Below, piece after piece: positions 34,689 to 45,750 of a DNA stretch of 64,000 bases. The stretch's first letter is position 1. Every line of letters begins with the position of its first letter. A program made the translations under genes and the position numbers. The notes below the pieces were generated by a model. That model did not search any database, was not told the DNA's origin, and saw nothing but the letters and a program-made list of their open reading frames with translations. Origin of the DNA: Hyphomicrobiales bacterium (GTDB lineage Bacteria > Pseudomonadota > Alphaproteobacteria > Rhizobiales > Rhizobiaceae); assembly GCA_900473185.1 (NCBI GenBank), contig UCKU01000036.1, forward strand, positions 1 to 64,000, given 5' to 3'.

Positions 34689-36011
34689 ATGCGTCTGTCC
34701 CGCTTCTTCATACCCATCCTCAAGGAAAATCCCAAAGAGGCGGAAATCGTCTCTCATCGGTTGATGCTTCGCGCCGGCATGATCCGCCAGCAGTCGCAGG
34801 GTATCTATTCCTGGCTGCCGCTCGGCAAGAAGGTGCTGGACAAGGTCAACAACATCATCCGCGAAGAGCAGAACCGTGCGGGCGCCATCGAGCTTTCGAT
34901 GCCGACGCTGCAGTCGGCCGAACTCTGGCAGGAGAGTGGCCGTTACGACGCCTATGGTAAGGAGATGCTGCGCATCAAGGACCGTCAGGACCGTCCGATG
35001 CTCTACGGCCCGACCAACGAAGAAATGATCACGGATATCTTCCGTTCCTCCGTGAAGTCCTACAAGGACCTGCCGCTCAATCTCTATCACATCCAGCTGA
35101 AGTTCCGTGACGAGATCCGTCCGCGCTTCGGCACCATGCGCTCGCGCGAATTCATGATGAAGGACGCGTACTCCTTCGACCTGACGCGCGAAGATGCGGA
35201 ACATTCCTACAACAAGATGTTCACTGCCTATCTGCGCACCTTCGATCGTCTAGGCCTGCGCGCCATTCCGATGCGCGCCGATACCGGCCCGATCGGCGGC
35301 AATCTCAGCCACGAGTTCATCATCCTAGCTGATACCGGCGAGTCCGAGGTTTTCTGCCACAAGGATTTCGTCAACTTCGACATTCCCGTGGAAAATACGG
35401 ATTTCGACAGCGTCGACGGCCTGAAGTCGATCTTCGACAAGTGGACGTCGCTTTATGCCGCGACCTCCGAGATGCATGACGAGGCGGCCTTCAACGCCAT
35501 TCCGGAGGGTGAGCGTCTTTCTGCGCGCGGCATCGAAGTCGGTCATATTTTCTACTTTGGTACCAAGTATTCCGAGCCGATGGGTGCGAAGGTCCAAGGT
35601 CCCGATGGCAAGGAACACTTCGTTCACATGGGTTCCTACGGTATCGGCCCGACACGCCTTGTTCCCGCCATCATCGAAGCATCGCATGATGAGAACGGAA
35701 TCATCTGGCCGGAGTCGGTCGCGCCCTTCGATGTCGTGGTCATCAACATGAAGGCCGGCGACGAAGCCTGCGACGGCACCTGCGAGCTGATCTACGCAGC
35801 ACTGACCAAGGCCGGCAAGGACGTGCTCTATGACGACACGGACGACCGCGCCGGCACCAAGTTTGCGACCGCCGACCTGATCGGCGTGCCGTACCAGATC
35901 ATTGCCGGCCCGCGCGCGGTCGCGAACGGCGAAGTGGAAGTGAAGGACCGCAAGACTGGCGCTCGCGAAACGATGACCATCGAGGCGGCGATCAACAGGT
36001 TCGTGGCTTAA
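34689..36011 (+). CDS. proS: prolyl-tRNA synthetase
   Basis: Class II aminoacyl-tRNA synthetase of 440 residues that charges tRNA-Pro. Motif 2 region FRDEIRPRFGTMRSREFMMKD and motif 3 region GSYGIGPTRLVPAIIE are present, then the C-terminal anticodon-binding domain. The length matches the short alphaproteobacterial form without the ~180-residue editing insertion of E. coli ProRS. The ATG at 34689 gives MRLSRFFIPILKENPKEAE, the family N-terminus. Confidence 0.97.
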   Translation: MRLSRFFIPILKENPKEAEIVSHRLMLRAGMIRQQSQGIYSWLPLGKKVLDKVNNIIREEQNRAGAIELSMPTLQSAELWQESGRYDAYGKEMLRIKDRQDRPMLYGPTNEEMITDIFRSSVKSYKDLPLNLYHIQLKFRDEIRPRFGTMRSREFMMKDAYSFDLTREDAEHSYNKMFTAYLRTFDRLGLRAIPMRADTGPIGGNLSHEFIILADTGESEVFCHKDFVNFDIPVENTDFDSVDGLKSIFDKWTSLYAATSEMHDEAAFNAIPEGERLSARGIEVGHIFYFGTKYSEPMGAKVQGPDGKEHFVHMGSYGIGPTRLVPAIIEASHDENGIIWPESVAPFDVVVINMKAGDEACDGTCELIYAALTKAGKDVLYDDTDDRAGTKFATADLIGVPYQIIAGPRAVANGEVEVKDRKTGARETMTIEAAINRFVA

Positions 36012-36027
36012 GGAAGACGGAGGCGAA

Positions 36028-37332
36028 ATGGCAGAGGCAGCAGTGGACCGGAGTTCCAAATCCGGCTTGGGTCCGGCTGGCAAGCCATTCTCCACCTTCG
36101 AACGCCTTGTGGCGTGGCGCTATCTGCGCGCCCGCCGCAAGGAGGCGTTCATCTCCGTCATTGCCGGCTTCTCTTTCGTCGGCATCATGCTGGGCGTTGC
36201 GACGCTGATCATCGTTATGGCTGTCATGAACGGGTTCCGCACGGAACTCGTCTCGCGCATCCTCGGCATCAACGGCCACATGATCATCCAGCCGATCGAT
36301 GGTCCCTTTACCGACTATGCCGACCTCGTGAAGAAATTTGAGGCAGTGCCCGGCATCAAGATGGCGCTGCCCTTGGTGGAAGGCCAGGTGCTTGCCTCCT
36401 CGCAGACGGGCGGCAGCACCGGCGCGCTGGTGCGCGGCACGCGGGCCGAAGACCTGACCAAGCTCAAGACGGTCTCCGACAACATCAAGTCCGGCGATAT
36501 GGTGGGCTTTGCCGCAGGCGATGGCGTTCTGGTTGGAAGGCGCATGGCCGATCAGCTCGGACTGCGGGTCGGCGACCTGATCACGCTGACGTCACCGGAA
36601 GGTGACGTGACGCCGATGGGTGTCAATCCGCGCATCAAGTCCTACAAGATCTCCGGCCTCTTCGAGATAGGCATGTCGGAATACGATGCCTCGATCATCT
36701 ATATGCCGCTCGAGGAATCGCAGCTCTATTTCAATGCCGACGGGCTGGTGCAGTCGATCGAACTCTTCGTCGACAACCCTGACGATATCGACAATCTGAG
36801 ACCCAAGGTTGAGGAGGCTGCCGGTCGGCAGATCGCCATCACCGACTGGCGCCAGCGCAACCAGACCTTCTTCTCCGCGCTGGAGGTGGAGCGCAACGTC
36901 ATGTTCATGATCCTGACGCTGATCGTGCTCGTCGCCGCGCTCAACATCATCTCCGGCCTCATCATGCTGGTGAAGGATAAGGGCAGCGATATCGCCATCC
37001 TGCGCACCATGGGCGCGAGCGCCGGCGCCATCATGCGCATCTTCTTCATGACGGGAGCGGCGATCGGTATTGTCGGCACGATCGCCGGCGTGCTGCTCGG
37101 CGTGCTCGTCTGCGTTAACATCGAGTCGATCCGCCAGTTCTTCTCCTGGGTATTGGGCACGGTGCTTTTCGATCCGGAGCTCTATTTCCTGAGCCAGCTG
37201 CCGGCGAAAATGGATGTGAGCGAAACGGTGTCCGTCGTCATCATGGCGCTGACGCTCTCCTTCATCGCGACGATCTTCCCCGCCTGGCGCGCCTCCCGCC
37301 TCGATCCCGTTCAGGCCCTTCGTTACGAATAA
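36028..37332 (+). CDS. lolC: lipoprotein-releasing ABC transporter permease (LolC/E family)
   Basis: Inner-membrane permease of 434 residues: one N-terminal helix (about 30-60), a periplasmic MacB-like domain, then three C-terminal helices and the FtsX-domain motif DIAILRTMGASAGAIMRIF. With LolD it extracts lipoproteins from the inner membrane for LolA. Only one permease gene is present, so the complex is probably the homodimeric LolF type. It lies 16 bp after proS and is probably co-transcribed with it. Confidence 0.92.
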   Translation: MAEAAVDRSSKSGLGPAGKPFSTFERLVAWRYLRARRKEAFISVIAGFSFVGIMLGVATLIIVMAVMNGFRTELVSRILGINGHMIIQPIDGPFTDYADLVKKFEAVPGIKMALPLVEGQVLASSQTGGSTGALVRGTRAEDLTKLKTVSDNIKSGDMVGFAAGDGVLVGRRMADQLGLRVGDLITLTSPEGDVTPMGVNPRIKSYKISGLFEIGMSEYDASIIYMPLEESQLYFNADGLVQSIELFVDNPDDIDNLRPKVEEAAGRQIAITDWRQRNQTFFSALEVERNVMFMILTLIVLVAALNIISGLIMLVKDKGSDIAILRTMGASAGAIMRIFFMTGAAIGIVGTIAGVLLGVLVCVNIESIRQFFSWVLGTVLFDPELYFLSQLPAKMDVSETVSVVIMALTLSFIATIFPAWRASRLDPVQALRYE

Positions 37333-37338
37333 GGCCGT

Positions 37339-37374
37339 GATCCAAGGTCAAATCCAAGGCCCAATCCAAGGAAT
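37339..37374 (+). repeat. three 12-bp tandem repeats between lolC and lolD
   Basis: GATCCAAGGTCA, AATCCAAGGCCC and AATCCAAGGAAT in perfect 12-bp register. Each unit contains AAGG, and the last copy stands where the lolD ribosome-binding site would be expected (11 nt before the ATG). Confidence 0.7.
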
Positions 37375-37383
37375 GCCGCATTC

Positions 37384-38067
37384 ATGAAACGCAACGTCGT
37401 TCTCAAGCTTTCAGGCGTCGCGCGCCACTATGGCCAGGGCGAAACGCTGCTGACCATCCTCAAGGGTGCGGATTTCACCCTGTCGAGCGGTGAGATGGTG
37501 GCGCTGGTGGCGCCTTCAGGCACCGGCAAGTCGACCCTGCTGCATATCGCAGGGCTGCTGGAGCATCCTGACGGCGGCGAAGTCACGGTCAACGGCCGCC
37601 CCTGTGATGGCCTCTCCGATGACAAGCGCACGGCGATCCGCCGCGGCGAGATCGGCTTTGTTTATCAGTTCCATCACCTGCTGCCGGAGTTCTCGGCGCA
37701 GGAAAACATCATGATGCCGCAGCTTATCGCCGGCCTCTCATGGAAGGAAGCGAGCGAGCGGGCAAAGATGCTTCTGGATTACATGCGCATCGGCCACCGC
37801 GGTACGCATCGCCCGGGCGAGCTTTCCGGCGGCGAGCAGCAGCGCGTGGCAATCGCGCGCGCCGTTGCCAATGCGCCGAGCCTGCTTCTCGCCGACGAGC
37901 CGACCGGCAATCTCGACCCGGAAACCGCCAGCTATGTCTTCGACGCTCTGGAGGCTCTGGTGCGTCAGTCCGGCCTTGCCGCGCTGATCGCCACACACAA
38001 CCACGAGCTTGCCCGGCGCATGGACCGGCGCGTGACGATCTCCGACGGCAAGGTCGTGGATTTCTGA
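37384..38067 (+). CDS. lolD: lipoprotein-releasing ABC transporter ATP-binding protein
   Basis: ABC ATPase of 227 residues. Walker A APSGTGKST, Q-loop VYQFHHLLPEFSAQEN, signature LSGGEQQRVAIARA, Walker B LLLADEPTGNLD and the switch histidine in IATHNHELA are all present. It powers the LolC-type permease encoded 51 bp upstream. The variant VAPSGTGKS, with alanine as first residue of the loop, is common in this group. Confidence 0.96.
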   Translation: MKRNVVLKLSGVARHYGQGETLLTILKGADFTLSSGEMVALVAPSGTGKSTLLHIAGLLEHPDGGEVTVNGRPCDGLSDDKRTAIRRGEIGFVYQFHHLLPEFSAQENIMMPQLIAGLSWKEASERAKMLLDYMRIGHRGTHRPGELSGGEQQRVAIARAVANAPSLLLADEPTGNLDPETASYVFDALEALVRQSGLAALIATHNHELARRMDRRVTISDGKVVDF

Positions 38068-38070
38068 TTA

Positions 38071-38532
38071 TCAGGGGATAATCAGCCCGCCGCGATAATC
38101 GAGCTCATAGGCCTTTTGACCATCGACAAGGATGAATTCGTGGCCACGGAAATGCGTGCAGTCGCCTTCGCTCGTATCGACATAGCGCCCCAGCGAATGA
38201 TCGAAGACCATGCCGCCGAGGAAGCGGCCCTGCTTGTAGAGCTGTGACAGCGCGGCGCTAATGATCGTGCCGGCGACAGTTCCGTCGATGATCCCGGGCT
38301 CGATGATCCGCCCGAAATAGTTCATCGCCCATACCGGCTTTTCCTCCAGCCACACCACTTCCTGACCGGCGAAATCGCTACCGCCGAAATAGCTGTCGAG
38401 ATAACGCCAGATGCCGCGCTTGTAGCCGAGGTCATGGGCGCCGATCCGATAGGAAGGCTGTGCCTTGGCGCCGGCAACATAAGTCTGCGATTTGGCTTCG
38501 ACGATGAAGCCGTTGAGTTCCTGCGTGTCCAT
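38071..38532 (-). CDS. DUF5680 domain protein
   Basis: A 153-residue soluble protein that matches what I recall of the DUF5680 family: VEAKSQTYVAGAKAQP, GAHDLGYKRGIWRYLDSYFG, WLEEKPVWAMNYFG and the C-terminal FILVDGQKAYELDYRGG. Function unknown; related proteins occur alone or fused to helix-turn-helix domains. No HTH here. Convergent with lolD, 3 bp between stops. Confidence 0.75.
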   Translation of the reverse strand: MDTQELNGFIVEAKSQTYVAGAKAQPSYRIGAHDLGYKRGIWRYLDSYFGGSDFAGQEVVWLEEKPVWAMNYFGRIIEPGIIDGTVAGTIISAALSQLYKQGRFLGGMVFDHSLGRYVDTSEGDCTHFRGHEFILVDGQKAYELDYRGGLIIP

Positions 38533-38642
38533 CGTCCCAATGCTCCGATGTTAACCATGTCCCGCAGAAGCGGGGGGTAAACCTGTTGACAACAGAACAT
38601 ACATGGAACAAATTAAAAACATAAGAGCAAAAGGAGAGCTAA

Positions 38643-38729
38643 ATGACTGACATGATCCGTGATATTGCAGCATTCACCTCCATCGCAATGTTCATTGCCA
38701 GCTTCTCGCTGATCGTCATGGCAATGTAA
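38643..38729 (+). CDS. 28-residue membrane peptide
   Basis: Reads MTDMIRDIAAFTSIAMFIAS and then FSLIVMAM: a short polar N-terminus and one hydrophobic helix of about 18 residues. A near-perfect ribosome-binding site (AAGGAGAG) ends 3 nt before the ATG, which argues strongly for translation. A perfect 11-bp stem-loop follows the stop. Neighbours are a divergent DUF5680 gene and dnaE. Function unknown; single-helix peptides of this size often regulate membrane complexes. Confidence 0.7.
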   Translation: MTDMIRDIAAFTSIAMFIASFSLIVMAM

Positions 38730-38738
38730 GAATTCAGG

Positions 38739-38763
38739 GGACCGCATGGCTGCCATGCGGTCC
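38739..38763 (+). terminator. stem-loop after the 28-residue peptide gene
   Basis: GGACCGCATGG-CTG-CCATGCGGTCC, perfect 11-bp stem with a 3-nt loop. No T-run follows, so it may protect the mRNA end or act as a weak terminator. Confidence 0.6.
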
Positions 38764-38845
38764 TGAAGCGGGACTTTGTCTGGACAGAATCGCCTTCAAT
38801 GCCGACAATGCGCACTCTTCATTGATGCAGTTGGAAGGGCATGTC

Positions 38846-42331
<3,486 letters not shown>

Positions 42332-42340
42332 CGAAATGGA

Positions 42341-42368
42341 GCGACCGGTACTATGCCGGTCGCCTTTG
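42341..42368 (+). terminator. dnaE terminator
   Basis: GCGACCGG/CCGGTCGC stem (8 bp, 7-nt loop) followed by CTTTGTT. It also lies at the end of the convergent MFS gene. Confidence 0.75.
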
Positions 42369-42371
42369 TTA

Positions 42372-43808
42372 TCAGCCGGCCTGCACCCGGCATGATGCAT
42401 CCGGGCAGCGCCGCCTACCGAAGCCCATGACCACCATGCCGATCAGCGTGGCTCCGACCGGCACGAGAAGCGCGGCGCGCAGTGCCTCCAGCCGTTCGGA
42501 GGGGCTTTCGCCATCGCCGAGAGCAAGTGTGCCGACGGCGCTGACGGCGGAGAGGCCGAGGGCCGCGCCGAACTGGAACGACGTATTCACCAGCCCGCTT
42601 GCCAATCCCTGTTCGTTTTCGGCAATACCTTCAGTCGCAATGATCGTCAGCGGGCCGTAGCCAAGCGAGAAGGCCAGGCCGAGCAGGATCGTCGACGGCA
42701 GCATCGCCGCGTAGGTCCAGTCGAGCCCCATGCCGAGGAAGAGCACGTAGCCCGCGACGGCAAAAGCAAAGCCGCCAAGCACCACGCGTCCATTGCCGAA
42801 GCGCTCGACGAGCAGGGGCGTCAGCAACGGCGCCAGAATGGCGTCCATGCCGATGACGATGAGGGCGAGGCTGGTTTCGAAGGAGGACCAGCCGAGCAGT
42901 TCCTGCAGGTAGAGCGAGACGATGAACTGAAAGCCGAAGAAGGCGCCGGTGAAGAGCATCGCTCCGAGGTTGGATTGTACCAGGGCGGCAGACCGGAAGA
43001 TGCCGAGCCGCACGAGCGGCGCACGCGAATTGCGTTCGATGAGGATGAAGGCGAGCCAGAGCACCGCGCTCGCGCCCACCGCCGCAATCGTCCAGGTTAG
43101 CTCACTGGTGGCATGTTCCAGCCGGGTCAGCGCATAGGCGGCAAGCAGCATGGCGCCGGTCAGGGTCACTGCGCCGGCAATGTCGAATCTCTGGCGTGGG
43201 GTTGTGTCCTCCTTGTTCTCCACGATCAGCTTCATGCCGGCAACGAGCAGGATGGCGGAGAAGATGACAGGTGCGAAGAACACCCATCGCCAGCCGACAG
43301 TGGACAGAAGCCCGCCAATGACAAGGCCGAGCGAGAAGCCGGCCGAGGCCGTGCCGGCATAGATTAGCACGGCCCTGTTGCGCTGCGATCCCTCGCGAAA
43401 GCTGCCATTGATGAGCGCAAGCCCGGCGGGCGTCATGAAGGCGGCCGCTGCACCCGTGACGAAGCGGGCCGTCAGCAGCATCCAGCCCTCGGTCGCAAAG
43501 CCGCCGAGGCCGGAGAACAGCAGGAAGACGGTCAGTGCTGTCAGGAAGACCTTGCGCTTGCCGTACATGTCTGCGACGCGCCCGCCAAGCAGCATCAGCC
43601 CGGCATAGGCAAGCACATAGGCAGAAACCACGGCGCTCAGCGTGGTGGTCGAAAGACCAAGCTCGGCCCGGATCGATGGAAGCGCGATGTTGAGCATGGC
43701 CGCATCGACGCCTTCGAGAAAGATCGCGCCGCACAGAACGGCGAGCATTCCGGCGGCGCTGCGGCTCATTCTTCCGCTATCCACCGCCAGTGGAGGACTT
43801 GTAGACAT
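42372..43808 (-). CDS. MFS transporter, drug:H+ antiporter type
   Basis: 478 residues with about 12-14 hydrophobic helices. The MFS loop motif appears as GGRVADMYGKRKVF after helix 2, and motif C-like glycines (GFSLGLVIGGLLSTVGWRWVFF) follow in helix 5, as in EmrB/QacA-type exporters. Likely exports a toxic compound by proton exchange. The divergent HxlR-type regulator and the shared inverted repeat argue for local control, as in many drug-exporter/regulator pairs. Confidence 0.88.
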   Translation of the reverse strand: MSTSPPLAVDSGRMSRSAAGMLAVLCGAIFLEGVDAAMLNIALPSIRAELGLSTTTLSAVVSAYVLAYAGLMLLGGRVADMYGKRKVFLTALTVFLLFSGLGGFATEGWMLLTARFVTGAAAAFMTPAGLALINGSFREGSQRNRAVLIYAGTASAGFSLGLVIGGLLSTVGWRWVFFAPVIFSAILLVAGMKLIVENKEDTTPRQRFDIAGAVTLTGAMLLAAYALTRLEHATSELTWTIAAVGASAVLWLAFILIERNSRAPLVRLGIFRSAALVQSNLGAMLFTGAFFGFQFIVSLYLQELLGWSSFETSLALIVIGMDAILAPLLTPLLVERFGNGRVVLGGFAFAVAGYVLFLGMGLDWTYAAMLPSTILLGLAFSLGYGPLTIIATEGIAENEQGLASGLVNTSFQFGAALGLSAVSAVGTLALGDGESPSERLEALRAALLVPVGATLIGMVVMGFGRRRCPDASCRVQAG

Positions 43809-43847
43809 TCTGATTTCCTTGTCCGTGAAGCAGGGAAGAGCGAGAAT

Positions 43848-43884
43848 GGTTACATATTGATCCTCGGTTCCCTATTGTAACCAA
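43848..43884. promoter_or_regulatory. candidate operator of the HxlR-type regulator
   Basis: TGGTTACA and TGTAACCA, perfect 8-bp inverted arms 21 bp apart, centred in the 103-bp gap between the divergent MFS and HxlR genes. Spacing of about three helical turns between arm centres suits a dimeric winged-helix repressor. Confidence 0.6.
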
Positions 43885-43911
43885 GGCTGACATAAGTCAT
43901 GGTTCGGACCC

Positions 43912-44343
43912 ATGGAAGAAGGCACTTCAAACTCACCGAGTGACTGCTGCAGCACCGACCGCGATTACGACATCCACCAGTGGGATTCGCGGGAGGAATG
44001 CGAGGTGCGCCAGATCCTCGATCGCATCGCCGACAAATGGTCGCTGCTGGTCATTGCCCTGCTCGAAAAACGCACCTTGCGCTTTACCGAATTGCGCAAA
44101 AGCATCGATGGCATCAGCCAGCGTATGCTGACGACGACATTGCGTCAGCTCGAGCGTGACGGGCTGATCGAGCGGACAGTCTATCCCGTCGTTCCGCCAA
44201 GGGTTGATTATGCTCTGACAGAGCTCGGCTGCACGCTGCACGACACAATCAAGGCGCTTGTGGTCTGGACGGAAACGAACCAGGCAACGATCATCTCCGC
44301 CCGTCGAAGCTACGACGAACGCGCCAGCGAGAAGCTTTGGTAG
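43912..44343 (+). CDS. HxlR family transcriptional regulator
   Basis: Winged-helix regulator of 143 residues. The HxlR signature is clear: CEVRQILDRIADKWSLLVIA, then LRFTELRKSIDGISQRMLTT, TLRQLERDGLIERTVYPVVP and RVDYALTELG. The N-terminal CC (SDCCSTDRD) and the Cys of EECEVRQ are possible redox sensors, because several HxlR proteins sense quinones or electrophiles by cysteine. It probably represses the divergent MFS gene and itself through the intergenic inverted repeat. Confidence 0.9.
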   Translation: MEEGTSNSPSDCCSTDRDYDIHQWDSREECEVRQILDRIADKWSLLVIALLEKRTLRFTELRKSIDGISQRMLTTTLRQLERDGLIERTVYPVVPPRVDYALTELGCTLHDTIKALVVWTETNQATIISARRSYDERASEKLW

Positions 44344-44346
44344 GCC

Positions 44347-45597
44347 TCAGCTCTCGCGGGTGATGGTGATGAATCCCGTGCCTTCGCCGGTTTCGGATCC
44401 GAGGCCGGTATCTGATATCGTCAGCGTTGAGCCGGGCGAGATCAGTGCATCGATCCGGTGACGGGTTTCTTCTGACATGGAGATGCGGCTGAGCGCTCTG
44501 GCGATTGGGCGGCCGCTGATGATGGAGCTTTCCTGATTGGCGATGCCGAGCCGCTTCACCGTCTCGCGGGAGAGATTGTTCTCCAGCGTTACGCCCAGCC
44601 AGTCCGCCGTGCCTGTCGCATCATCGACTGAGTGCAGCGAGAAGAAATGCGTGCCGAGAGCAAGGCCCGGATCGGCGATGGTAATGGGCGCCTCAAAGAG
44701 CGGCTTGAAATCCTGTCGCACCATGATGACGCCATTCGGAGGCTCGCCTTTGCCTGCCGCGGCGTAAACTTCCCTCAGGAGAGTATCCGTGATCAGACCC
44801 TTGTCACGGGCAAATTCCGTTGGCCGCAGCGCTTTGAAGGCATTGATAGCCTGAACGGTCGCTGGACCGGCCAGCCCATCAGGTTCGCCGGCGGCAAAGC
44901 CGAGCTGGTTTAGCAGGGCCTGGATATCGATGACGTTTTCACGCAGCGTCCGGCGCGTAATCAGCATGCTGATCGGCGCGGTATCCGCAGCGGGCGCCTG
45001 CAGCTGGAACTGCGGCATCGGCAGGGCAGCCGTCGTCTCGTTCATGGCGACCAGCACCTGCGTCTTCGCGTCACCTATGGCCGGCCGCAGCTCCACGTCC
45101 GATAGCAGTGGTGCCGGTTCGGGCCGGTCGGGGTGGAACAGGGTCGGATGGTCAATCGGCTCTGGTGTCAGTTCGCTGTCGGTGATGATGACGGGCACGC
45201 CCATCTCGGTCATCTTGTAGAGCGATTTCGCAAAGGCGCCGGGCATGCGCACGCAGCCATGTGAGGCCGGATAGCGCGGCACGGAATTAGACTCGTGCAG
45301 CGCGATGCCGGACCATGTCAGCCGCTGCATGAAGGGCATCGGCGCGTTCGAATAGATGTTGGATTCGTGGTACTTCTGCTTCTCGATGACGGAGAAGATA
45401 CCGCTCGGCGTCGTGTGCCCGTCCTTGCCGCTCGAGATCTTGGAGGTCGCCACGACCTCCGCACCGTCATAGACGGCCAGCGCCTGCTTACCCTTGGACA
45501 CGAAAATCTGCAGCGTGCGCGCGTCTGCTGCAAAGGCCGGATGGACAAGAGCGGTTGCCGACAACAACCCGATAAGAACGCTTACACGCACAGACAT
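44347..45597 (-). CDS. L,D-transpeptidase (YkuD) with peptidoglycan-binding domain
   Basis: Periplasmic cell-wall enzyme of 416 residues. Signal peptide 1-23 (VHPAFA/AD). YkuD domain about 25-145 with the catalytic motif HGCVRM (Cys115) and the assisting His101 in GIALHESN. A PG_binding_1 domain follows around 220-275 (DIQALLNQLGFAAGEPDGLAG). The C-terminal ~120 residues have no family I can name. It makes 3-3 cross-links or anchors lipoproteins, both important in Rhizobiales cell walls. The GTG/ATG-rich upstream codons to 45618 are possible but would spoil the signal peptide. Confidence 0.9.
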   Translation of the reverse strand: MSVRVSVLIGLLSATALVHPAFAADARTLQIFVSKGKQALAVYDGAEVVATSKISSGKDGHTTPSGIFSVIEKQKYHESNIYSNAPMPFMQRLTWSGIALHESNSVPRYPASHGCVRMPGAFAKSLYKMTEMGVPVIITDSELTPEPIDHPTLFHPDRPEPAPLLSDVELRPAIGDAKTQVLVAMNETTAALPMPQFQLQAPAADTAPISMLITRRTLRENVIDIQALLNQLGFAAGEPDGLAGPATVQAINAFKALRPTEFARDKGLITDTLLREVYAAAGKGEPPNGVIMVRQDFKPLFEAPITIADPGLALGTHFFSLHSVDDATGTADWLGVTLENNLSRETVKRLGIANQESSIISGRPIARALSRISMSEETRHRIDALISPGSTLTISDTGLGSETGEGTGFITITRES

Positions 45598-45750
45598 GAC
45601 GCAATACACCACATGCACAAAAACGACGCGAGTTAAGCACGCGAAGTTTAACGAAGGCTTGAATACGCAGCAGCGCTTTGATCACGAGATTGTGGGATAT
45701 TCAATTTTATGCAAATCTAAAATATTGGAAGTCTTGGGGGAGACTTGGAA

